A stretch of DNA of 64,000 nt from Phlebotomus papatasi (lineage: Eukaryota; Arthropoda; Insecta; Diptera; Psychodidae), in assembly GCF_024763615.1 (NCBI RefSeq), contig NC_077223.1, positions 24,428,001 to 24,492,000 of the forward strand, read 5' to 3'. Below the pieces are notes generated by a model. The model ran no database searches. It saw only the letters and a list, made by a program, of their open reading frames with translations, and was not told the origin of the DNA. Shown here one piece after another: positions 54,954 through 64,000 of the stretch. Position 1 is the stretch's first letter, and each line of letters opens with the position of its first letter. The translations under genes and the position numbers were made by a program.

Positions 54954-55312
54954 TCTTTAAATTTACTGATTTATGAATTTGTTTATTTTTCATTAATTTT
55001 TCCCAACTTCTTGAAAAAATGATTAGAATTTTCACCGCAGTGTTTTGTGAGGATTTACTATTCATGTAAACAGTAAAATTTTTCTTTTCCCTCGACCAAT
55101 AAATCTTGCTGTCCCTGCGTATAGTGAAACTTTATTCTAGTCGTATATTTTCTAAATATATTTCGAAAAGACGTCCAGATTTTTTTTCTTAAATTATGTT
55201 TTGAAGATAATTAAGGCGAATATTTTAGTTAAGATTTTATCAATTTCAGGGCTTTCGAAATTCACAATTAATATAATATCTATTTTCGATATAGCCCAAT
55301 TGTATTACACAT
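54954..55312. other. Non-repetitive stretch, no gene seen
   Basis: AT-rich, no recognised feature. Confidence 0.4.
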
Positions 55313-55529
55313 ATAGGGTAAAGTGATATAATTTAGAATTAGTGTTACAAGTTGGACAATTTGCCGGTACAAGTTGGACATGGCTTTTTTCTTGATAAGT
55401 ACAGTAAACCAAATTATAAAACTAAAACATTAAAAATATACAAATAAAAATGAAGTACTAAATTTATCAAGAAAAAAAATCGCTGTCCAAATTGTACCAT
55501 TATTGTCCAACTTGTATCACTTTACCCTA
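55313..55529. mobile_element. MITE with GGGTAAAGTGATA ends
   Basis: TA-flanked, 217 bp. Left TAGGGTAAAGTGATATAATT, right TTGTATCACTTTACCCTA. Subterminal ACAAGTTGGACA occurs twice on the left and TGTCCAACTTGT on the right. Member of the TA|GGGT-ended group. Confidence 0.88.
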
Positions 55530-57256
55530 CTTGATCAATATTTGTATTAAATAATAAAAAAATAATAAAAAGGTTCTGATCGGTAATAGTCCAATAAAAT
55601 AATCTGGGAATCTATTTTTTGATTTAATTAGAAATCTTATTATATAACTGTTTATAACGCATAAATAAAATCGAAAATAAAGAAATATAAATATTTGCGA
55701 GGTTGAAATCTAACGAATTTCCCCCCGCCATATAGGTTTTCTTAGTATATATAAGTTCTGAATTTTAGAAACTCTGTGCTAATTTCTTATATTGTTTTAA
55801 TGAATATATGAAAACTCATAAGAATTTAAGAAATTCTGCAAAAAAAAAATTATCATTTACAAGAAATTGCAATTAACCTACGTGTTTTTTTAATTCATCA
55901 TTAAAATCCAGTTGGTTATTTCGAGGACATCTCATCAATTATCAATGCATTGTCTGTCTTATGCAACTCTTTGAATATTAACACGCACGAGACTCTGAAG
56001 ACAATAATCAAATGCATATAATTAATATTATTCCAATGAAGTGTTGGATTGTTGCTTTGGATCTCGAGCACACCGGATGAAATTCCTCAACTGCCCATGT
56101 AGACACATAGTCAAATTGAAGGAAAATATTTGGGCAAATTTCCACAGAGTTTGAGCCCATGTTCAGTGGCTTGTTCGATGGGATGAGAGTGTCACCATCC
56201 GCGGAGGTCGCGCTGGAATTGCAAAATGGTTTGGGATGAGTGACGAGAGCGAGTGGCAACAAAAGAGGTACTCGAGGGCGATTAGTGTAATCGTTCCAGC
56301 GTGTGCCTTTCATTCATAATCCGCGCATTTGTTATGTAACTCACGAAATGAATTTAATTCCGTATCTCACTGAAATTCCACACAAGCCAGATGACAAAAG
56401 AATCGGAGACAACAATCGGTCGCAGAAAAAGGTGTTTGCGGGTGTTGGGAGATTGATTGATTGAAGGTCATATAGTGCATTTGCCGTCGTCTTCCAGCAA
56501 TCGCCACAATACTATCAATACTACTAGCTATAAATTGAATATTGCCACAAGTAATTTACACTACATCTCCTCTGATTGTGTGCTTGGATGTTGAAATGTG
56601 ATCTTCGGCACTTGGACAAAACACCTGCCAATGCTAATTAATACCTATCATTGCGTTATGCAAGACAGAAGTGAGATTGGAGGAATAGCATGGAAGGGGG
56701 GGCAGGATTTATAGAAGTGCTTCCTCACGTTTGGATGGAAAATTGCTCCCTCTCTCTCCCTGCATAGACTCCGATAATTCTCATGAAAATTAAATTTATC
56801 TTGTGATCCTCACTTTTCTCCATCTCATTTAGTTTCACAATGAAGACTTATGATAGCAATAAACTTTCTTTCTCAGCCCGACAATGCAATTCTTTATTCA
56901 TAGTTCAACAACGTTTCACGTAAGGGGTTTCGTTTTATGAATATTCTTGATATATTTTTTGAGTATTTTCGAACTTGGCTCTGCCTGTTTCTACCTGTAT
57001 TAAAAGCTGCTTACATCAGTTTTTTGATTTACGAGTTTTTCATTAGAAATTCTGTTTATGGTTTTGAATATTTAGGGTATCAGACTACAATACCATTATT
57101 TAGATGTAACTTAGAATTGACTAACTAGGAATCGGAGCTATGGACATTTTAGTACCAGAAAACCAGATTCCAGAATTCAACTTAATTAATTATTAAAAAG
57201 AAATCTTTTCTGACTATTCAGAGAAAGAAATTACTTAAGATAACACTTAAGATACT
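55530..57256. other. Non-repetitive stretch, no gene assigned
   Basis: About 1.7 kb without element ends. The part 55970-56880 is less AT-rich than its surroundings and contains a 101-codon minus-strand frame (56008-56313) with no recognisable domain. It may contain regulatory DNA. Confidence 0.4.
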
Positions 57257-57311
57257 TAAGGTCGTCGTTGACTACAGGTTACCGGTGACTCATTTGTCTT
57301 AAAAGGGTTAA
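57257..57311. mobile_element. piggyBac-like MITE relic
   Basis: TTAAGGTCGTCG on the left and GTTACCGGTGACTCATTTGT, CTTAAAAGGG and TTAA on the right match a shrunken form of the family at 16774 and 28676. Internal sequence is mostly lost. Confidence 0.55.
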
Positions 57312-57576
57312 ATGTCTTATGGAAGATGACTTCTTTTTTGAAAATTCTGTTTGTGTGATATTTGAAAGGATTTATGAAAAACTGAATAAGGATTAGCCGA
57401 GAGACGGCTTAACGTAATTATATTCGAAATAATGATTAAACTACATTTCCATAATTTTCCACTAAGTTATCTCTTGGCTTAAATCGTAAGTGTGTCTAGG
57501 GCATAAGACTTATTTATCTATCCTTATTTTAAATGGTTTAGATAAGTTCACTCCATGAAGTGAATTTCAAATGATA

Positions 57577-57798
57577 TAGGGGACACTGAACTGTAGAAGT
57601 AGTAAAAGTAGGGCGGTTGTAAACATTTATTTTTAAATATTTCTACCCTGCTTGGAATTCTGTTGGCTATTTCTAGTAGACCCCTATGGAATTTATGAAT
57701 TTAGATAGATCTCGTTCCCTGAAGTCTAATATCTAATTTTAAAGATAGCAGAGTTTACAAGAACCCCATGTTTATAAATTCTGCCCCAGCTTCCCCTA
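57577..57798. mobile_element. MITE family F-like, short
   Basis: TA-flanked, 222 bp. Left TAGGGGACACTGAACTGTAG, right TTCTGCCCCAGCTTCCCCTA. GGGCGGTTGTAAACATTTAT on the left pairs with TGTTTATAAATTCTGCCCC. Resembles the ends of 44818-45774. Confidence 0.78.
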
Positions 57799-58248
57799 TC
57801 CATATTTGAATTTCATGCGGTGTATATTATATTTCAATTTTTTAAAAGATATACTTATCATAAAGATATATTTTATTAAATCGAAAATATAATTTAATTT
57901 TAAAGTCATTGAAACTTATATAAAATTATATAATACTATATATAATAATTATAATTATATAATATTATATAATAATTATATATACTTATATAAAACGGAT
58001 TTTCTATTTTTAAAAAGTAGTTTTCCAAGTGAATTTGCCACATATCAGAAAAAGAAACCTAAATAAAACAATTTTTTCAAAGAGATATGAGAAGAAAAAT
58101 TGCGTATAATAAAAATGATTATAAGAAACAAGACAAATTATAAGAAATGTTTATAAGAAATAAAAAATCTTTCATTGCGAACTGGAGATATTTTGTACTA
58201 CGATCTACCGGGAACTATTTTGATAAGGATTTTAAAATGATTAAACAC
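57799..58248. other. Very AT-rich stretch, no gene seen
   Basis: Includes a run of ATAATTATA-type simple sequence at about 57920-57990. Nothing else recognised. Confidence 0.45.
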
Positions 58249-58458
58249 TACCCAAGAAGCACCAATTGCTAACCGATTTCAATTTCAGCTGAATTCTGCT
58301 AACCTTAAAACGAAACTCAAGACACAGTGCCATTTCCATATATTTGATTAGTACTTTTTGTTCGAGAACTGATGACCAGTCAGCATATTTTTGCTAATAG
58401 ATTCTGCAAAAGTATGCTGAAAATGGTTATTTTTTCAGCAAATTGTGCTCGCTGGGTA
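58249..58458. mobile_element. MITE with CCCAGCGAGCAC ends
   Basis: TA-flanked, 210 bp. Left TACCCAAGAAGCACCAATTG, right complement TACCCAGCGAGCACAATTTG. TTGCTAA and TGCTGAA motifs recur in both arms. One copy in the window. Confidence 0.75.
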
Positions 58459-59283
58459 ATAAAGAGAAAACGATATCTTATAGGCAGAATGTAATTATTT
58501 TTATTTAATACTAATTAGCACAGTATATTATATAATATACTAAGCATGATGTCGTTTTCACGGATTGTATGTGTTTACAAAACATAAATGTGCGAGGCAC
58601 ATTATATTCTTTTTGTGAATTTAAATTAAATATTTAAATTTTTCTTTAAATATTTTTCTCTGACATGTACATATCTTTGATTGTTTGCTCTATCAACTGC
58701 AAAAAATAATTCAATGGCAGCTACTTGGGGTTAACCCGGTTTCCCTTCCTTTTAAAAACAAATTAATTCTTTTAATACTTCCACAGTGACAATCATTTTC
58801 CATAAATTAAATTGACAAACACTTTTGAGACTTTGGTGAGTTTCAATGATCTTTCTATTTGCTGTCTTGACGATGCTTTGATGATTGGGTGAAAATTTAA
58901 TTAAAAGATTGCCATCAGAAATTGAGCATCAATGCAATTAAGAAAGATTGTTCGAGACAATTTCTGTATCTACTTTTTAATCAAATAAAATACGCTCGTT
59001 TTATTGCTCGAATTCACAGAATGAGAAATATTATAAATATTAGATTTTTCTATACTCGATGGCTTTTCTTATCGGTGTTTGTGCGTTTTCATAATTATTT
59101 ATTTCAATACCTTAAGATTATAACGAATTCTGATCTTTAGTGACCAGAAGTGAACCCTTTTCTATGTTGTCGTTGTTCGTAGATATGCGGATGATTTTGC
59201 CTGTCTGTTGTAAAGCTTTTCTTTAATTCTAGTACTCAAGGATGATCTTTATCGATCGGATATGGTAATCATTAAGTGCTACA
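58459..59283. other. Non-repetitive stretch, no gene seen
   Basis: No element or exon-like feature. The 72-codon frame at 58922-59140 is unremarkable. Confidence 0.4.
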
Positions 59284-59515
59284 CACTGTGAGAGAAATCC
59301 GAAAAAGTTAAAATAACATTCCGAAAATGTTTATTTTACCCTGCAGTATTAATCCGAAATTGGTGTAAATATTATGCCTGTTACCCTTTTTCACGTTAAT
59401 TTTACCCTTAAAAAGGTGTAAAATTAACATTAAAAAATCTTGATATATTTTTACACCTAAAAAGTGTTAAAGTTACGAGGAAAAAAAGTTAATCGCACCC
59501 CCGTTTTTTTCTCAG
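59284..59515. mobile_element. MITE family C copy 4
   Basis: CACTGTGAGAGAAATCCG on the left, AATCGCACCCCCG and TTTTTTTCTCAG on the right. Internal family blocks are present, with a short internal deletion relative to copy 1. Confidence 0.88.
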
Positions 59516-59517
59516 AG

Positions 59518-59751
59518 CAGTAGACTGTCGGTCAATCGGCTCTTTTTCAATCGGGAGAAAAAATTTGTTGACAATTTTCACGTTCAATTATGAAGCAAAT
59601 TTGCTCAAATTTGCTGTAGTTCATCTTATTTTATCATGATTCCTTATAATTGAGCGTTTTTTGTGGAATTTACAATGGCTTTGGCGCCCAAATCTAGCTA
59701 TAGTTTGCATGACATTTTGCCCCATATGCCCGATTGAGAGAGAGTCCACTG
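59518..59751. mobile_element. CAGT-ended MITE abutting family C
   Basis: Ends CAGTAGACTGTCGGTCAATC and the complement of CAGTGGACTCTCTCTCAATC, with GG next on both sides. TA follows the right end. It starts two bases after the family C element. CAGT termini fit the pogo/Tigger group. Confidence 0.78.
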
Positions 59752-59753
59752 TA

Positions 59754-61951
59754 GAATTAAGAAAAAGCGCTTGCGATCAGCTTAATTTAATTTTTTCTAT
59801 GTATTAAATTGGTGCGGAATATTTAAAAGGTTTTGAAATTTAAAAAAAAAATTCGAATTGTTAATGAATTGGCAATAGTAAATCGGCATATGATTATTAA
59901 GAGAAAATTTTAGTATGTTTATAGAGCGGTACGACCGAATTTTGATTATCTTGAAATCGATTTGAATCTTGCTAAAAAAAATACTACGCGTTCAAAATAA
60001 CGCGTCTGCTCTCATTAACTTCGAGCACTCATCGAATTTTCATTTGCCATTGAATTTCTTCTGAACACAGAAGTTAATTAATCTTTCCATTAAAAAAAAT
60101 TACTCATTAAGCTGAAGATGATGTTTTTCATTAAATTGGTATTTTCATTCAAATGGAAAAATTATAAAAGGAAAAAATAGTGGAGGGTGGAAAATCCACA
60201 AAATGATACTTGAAATGCCAAATAATCCTATGTTGGTGGTACTATTTATTCACAATACTTCACAATTCCACAATATTGAGCCACTTCGGAGAATGGAAAT
60301 TCTATGTGCTTGAGTGAAATACAATGCAAAAGGATTTCACTCCTCATCTTCATCATTATTGTTTACCATTTCTGCACACAGATACTCCACATCAAGGAGT
60401 ATCTATGGATGGAAAAGCCACTCAACGGTGCACATTCACTTTAATACCATTGTTGAATATTTATTATGATGCACCAAAATGAATTTTCGTATGTGACGCT
60501 CTCCTTCTATACAATCAACTCAATTTTCACAGAGTTTGTATGTTATTTTTAGGGTAGTAAATGCTGAAAGCTAGTAGAAAAGACCTAATTTTCCAACATG
60601 CTTCTCGGTTATATTACTATTTTGGTTCAACAAAAGCTCATTCAATGGGAATTGTATGCATCAACTTAGTAATGATTCATGGGAATTTTCTCTGCATTTT
60701 ATTACAATTGTGCATACAATAAATGAGCTTACTAAATTTATTGATTTTCGCATTAAAAGTGTATTTCTCCAGGAATAAAAAAAAGTGAAGTCAGGAAATG
60801 AGATTATGTAGATTAAGTTTGGCACTGGATGAAAGAGGTGAGAGACTGAAATTCTGCCAAGATTTCATGTGCACAGGAACCGACCAAGTTATAAATCACA
60901 GTTCTTTTGGTATGGGGGAAAAAGCTTCCAAGAGTATGCCAAAAAAACTAATTAGAAGAAATTAAATTTGAAAAAAAAGGAGGTTGAGGATATTCTTCTT
61001 TTTAATCTAAATTAATGCTGATGGATTTGATGGAAGAAATGAGAAGGAAAAATAAGCCAATTGTGCTTGGTGGCATTTGGGATATTTGAATCTATCTGGA
61101 GGGTGCGACAGTGAGACAATTTCATCAGTGAAATCCTTAATAATCTCATTCATTCGTTACCAAGGCATTTTACTTCTTCTGCTTTTGCATTAAGGATTAA
61201 TTTTCAGTCTTTTTTTTAATACCACTTTTTGTGTAATAAAAAATTCTTGTAGAAATACATTTATCTTGTATAAACTTCATTTTGATCCTTTTTATTTAAC
61301 CATTTCAATTCGTTTCAATGAGAAATGATCGTTCAAAGATTATAGTAATTAAATAAAAAAAATTATTATTCTGTTATTTTTATGTAATAAATTTATGTCA
61401 GTATTTCCAGAGAAAAAAAAATATTTTAAGAGCAAATATTAATTTCAAAATTTAGGAAACATTTCGGGAAATAATGCGAATTCAGATATTCTTAAAAGGG
61501 AACAAAATTATTGATCAATTTCCATTATTTATTTAAATTATTACAACTCCGCATTTCCTTTTTCTCCGTAGCAAAGTTATGAAGGATACCTTTTTTTTGT
61601 TCGTAGGGTCAAGGAACCTCTTTCTGGAAGCTTTATTGCTACATTCTTAAATGTAATAAAATAAAGCATTAGATTGTGTTAAACTTGTTTAAATTTAGAA
61701 GTTATAATTGTTCTATTGTCCACAATAAGATTGTTCCCAAGAATAATGCTTCAAAAATGAAGTCTACATAATATTAAAAAAAGAAAAATATTTTTTGAAA
61801 CTTTAATTCATTGTAGATTCATTAGATATATTAGTTTTTTTTATTCAAGTATTTGATTGGCGAAATCTCGAATCTTCTTCAAGTGCCCATACTTTGTACG
61901 ATCCCTTGCTTCGTAATGATTAATTTTTACCTGTTTCTCAACAAATATTAC
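59754..61951. other. Non-repetitive stretch, no gene seen
   Basis: About 2.2 kb of AT-rich DNA without element ends or splice-bounded segments. Confidence 0.4.
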
Positions 61952-62209
61952 TACACGTGAGAGAAATCCGAAAAAGTTAAAATAACATTCCGGAAATGTT
62001 TATTTTACCCTGCAGTATTGATCTGAAATCGGTGTAAATATTATGCTTTTTAGGTGTATTAAGGGTTAAAATTACCCTTTTTCATTTTATTTTTACCCTT
62101 AAAAAGGTCTAAAATTAACATTAAAAAATGTTGATATATTTTTACATCTAAAAAGTGTTAAAATTATGAGGAAAAAAAGTTAATCGCACCCCCGTTTTTT
62201 CACAGTGTA
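61952..62209. mobile_element. MITE family C copy 5
   Basis: TA on both sides. CACGTGAGAGAAATCCG on the left, TTTTTTCACAGTG on the right. The most complete family C copy with both TA flanks, supporting a TA target for the family. Confidence 0.9.
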
Positions 62210-62242
62210 ATCGCACCCATATTTTAAAAGTTTTAAAAACTA

Positions 62243-62358
62243 TAGGAAAAAGTGCCCAGTTTTTAAAATATATTTGAGAGTCACATTTATTTAGAAACAT
62301 AAGAAAAAATTAGTCACTGTGAAGCTTGGCATCGTAAGAAGCATGGGCGCTTTCTCCT
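62243..62358. mobile_element. MITE family L, half-deleted copy
   Basis: Left TAGGAAAAAGTGCCCAG is joined directly to the right half (TTAAAATATATTTGAGAGTC, GAAGCTTGGCATCG, GCGCTTTCTCCT), which aligns with 2060-2150. Most of the left arm is missing. Confidence 0.7.
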
Positions 62359-62749
62359 GCTTGTTTGAAGTTTGAATGCTTCTATTTATCAGATAAGCCC
62401 TGTTAAGTTTACGAATTTACATCAGGTTAAACTTTGATTTAGCTTTCGGAAATACAGAATTTTGCTAGGAAAATTCCTTTCATTGTCCAAAGATTTAAGG
62501 TCAGTTTATATGGGAAAGCTTCAAATAGATTGAGAAGAAAGAAAATCGTGTCTAGAAATTTAACAAATGCACTTCGACTTTATCTTTAAACATATAATAC
62601 TTCTGTGTTTTGGTTTTACAAACGAATATGAAAATTTTAAACATTTGTTTTACAGAAACATTATTAAAAACTAAATTTTATTACATAAAAATCTAAAATT
62701 ATGGTCTATTTTGGATGATTTTCCAAATACTCCTTTTTGAATGGGATAA

Positions 62750-63060
62750 ACGAGTTGAATAATTGTTGCAAACGGTATATCGACTTTTGGCGTTCCCTTT
62801 ATAACTAAAATCGAATTTTACCAAAAATATTTTTTTATTACTCATCCTACGGCCTTATTCAATTCAATCTGTTAATTCTATTTTCATTCAATTGTGTTCA
62901 CAAGCGCCATTTTAAGTGAACTTGATCAGTTGTAGGAAAGATTTGAACTTCGAGATACCGAAATATTCGTTATTAAAATTTCGAAATTTGATTTTTCCAT
63001 TTTAGCGTCCCTTGCGTTGGTTTTAGGAAGTTCCGATCATTAACATAATATAAATGATAC
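62750..63060. repeat. Possible distant fragment of the palindrome-arm family
   Basis: GGTATATCGACTTTTGGCGTT and TTAGCGTCCCTTGCGTTGGT followed by TTTAGGAAGTTCCGAT resemble TATCGACTTGCGGTTTT and TAGCGCCCCTAGCGGTGGTT of the 35-kb arms. Weak, order partly preserved. Confidence 0.35.
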
Positions 63061-63216
63061 AATTATTTTTCAACTAAAAAGTAAATGCCTCCACCTTTTA
63101 ACTTTAGGAGCGTTCACTGAGTTTTGACATTTCCTCCTACAATAGTACAAGCCGTACAAACAGTACAAGTGATTACCTACAAAACATAAATTTTTACGAA
63201 AATATCTCTCAATGTG

Positions 63217-64000
63217 TAGGGTAAGTTAAGCTAATTCAAAACCTGCTTCAAATGGAAATTTTTCGCTATTCCAAATGGAAACGTCACTGTTTTCATTACT
63301 AAATTACTATATTTATACATTTTCTATACCTCAGTTTCATTATTTAGTCAATTTTACTCCAAATAAAACGAAAATCAATTCATATTCACAAATTTTAATT
63401 TGTTAATTTCTTAGAAAAATTAAAAGTGTACCTTTTCACCATCGAATTTTTCATCGATCGACCATGTTTTCCAATGAAAAACACAATGAGGTGACTGTTG
63501 TTTATTCGTTTTGTTTAACATTTATGTCATATTTCTGGCTAATTTTAGTTAAATTAAGTGCTAATCTTTATTTTTAACGGTACGTAAAATTTTCAAATGA
63601 AATAATTACTTATTTCGTGAATAAAATGGGGTTTTCTGAAGTGTGTGCAAATGGTTCAATAGGAAACCCCGGAAATATTATTTTTTGGAGAGATTTTCTT
63701 ATTGTTTTAGATGGGAAAGGAGAAAAGACCAGGAATAAGAACAAATCCTGCACTCAGGAGCAACTCAACAAGGTTTTGGAAGCCTTTCATTGCGGTTTCA
63801 CTTACACTGTTTGTCTCCAATTAGAAAATTTCCCTTGTCTCCATTTGGATTAATATGTTTCCAATAGAAGCATTTTACGCTCGCGTATTTTTCTTGTATT
63901 TAAGAAGTTTTCAAATTATGTCTAAAGAATTTTCACTAAACAGTAACATTCTAGAAGAGTCAAGGAGCAAATTTATGTAATTCTCTTTAGAAAAAATATG
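63217..64000. mobile_element. Pogo-like element family I, copy 2 (runs off the window)
   Basis: Starts TAGGGTAAGTTAAGCTAATT and is the inverse of 50340-51282 over its visible length, including the CATCGATCGACC and GTTTAACATTTATGTC blocks. It preserves the uninterrupted site that carries the 77-bp insertion in copy 1. The far end lies beyond 64000. A family D-like phrase (CTCTCAATGTGTAG) directly precedes it. Confidence 0.88.
63617..63853 (+). pseudogene. psq-type HTH remnant in family I
   Basis: A 78-codon frame in which residues 43-60 (KSCTQEQLNKVLEAFHCG) follow the first-helix pattern of pipsqueak/pogo DNA-binding domains. The corresponding frame in copy 1 has KSWTQEQL, nearer the usual WT.E. 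The second helix is not recognisable and no catalytic domain follows within the window. Confidence 0.5.

Noticed and set aside
1..64000. CRISPR arrays, operons or bacterial-type promoters
   Set aside because: No regularly spaced short direct repeats with unique spacers; the sequence is clearly eukaryotic.

Overview
The window looks like AT-rich, repeat-laden nuclear DNA of an insect, most likely a nematoceran fly. The basis is the roughly two-thirds A+T composition, the density of short inverted-repeat elements with TA or TTAA target sites, tRNA-derived SINEs, an exact 500-base assembly gap, and no protein-coding gene of any length. The organism assignment is inference; nothing in the sequence names a species. 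No operon, CRISPR array, rRNA, functional tRNA or bacterial-type regulatory site was seen.

The only good gene evidence is one exon-like segment at 8191-8429 (+): a polypyrimidine tract plus TTTTGCAG in front, AG|GTAAGT behind, stops in all three frames and no ATG. It reads as an untranslated leader exon. The rest is therefore probably intron or intergenic space of a large gene. The longest open frames (up to 145 codons) show no recognisable domain and are judged chance.

By a rough sum of the intervals listed, about two fifths of the window is transposon-derived, nearly all non-autonomous. Most elements are 0.1-1.4 kb with terminal inverted repeats (TIRs) flanked by TA. Many otherwise unrelated families share the terminus TA|GGGGAAA, TA|GGGTAA or TA|GGGGAGACTGGGGC. 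Three such families retain decayed reading frames resembling the pipsqueak-type helix-turn-helix of pogo/Tigger transposases, which suggests a common pogo-like source. Other groups are a CAGT-ended set, a TTAA-targeting piggyBac-like set (16.8, 28.7, 41.1-41.8, 57.3 kb), two tRNA-derived SINEs (5.2 and 53.0 kb), LINE/SINE 3' fragments (21.3 and 48.8 kb) and a solo LTR (48.1 kb).

Layout: 1-8 kb mixed MITEs including two psq-bearing elements; 8.2-8.4 kb leader exon; 8.8-14.1 kb scattered MITEs; 15.7-17.0 kb a nest three elements deep; 18.8-21.5 kb a run of MITEs; 24.3-26.1 kb MITEs and then the gap at 26277-26776; 28.3-30.8 kb MITEs plus a diverged arm of the palindrome; 33550-37255 a near-perfect 3.7-kb palindrome; 40.5-45.8 kb MITEs and two piggyBac-like elements sharing one TTAA; 47.6-51.3 kb tandem repeats, solo LTR and nested elements; 52.4-55.5 kb a dense cluster with a self-nested element and a SINE; 57.5-64 kb scattered MITEs, ending inside a psq-bearing element.

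The most notable items are the palindrome (two head-to-head units whose terminal motif recurs at the centre, with matching CCGG tracts in both arms), the psq relics in several TIR families, and a 77-bp TIR insertion dated by an empty-site paralogue.
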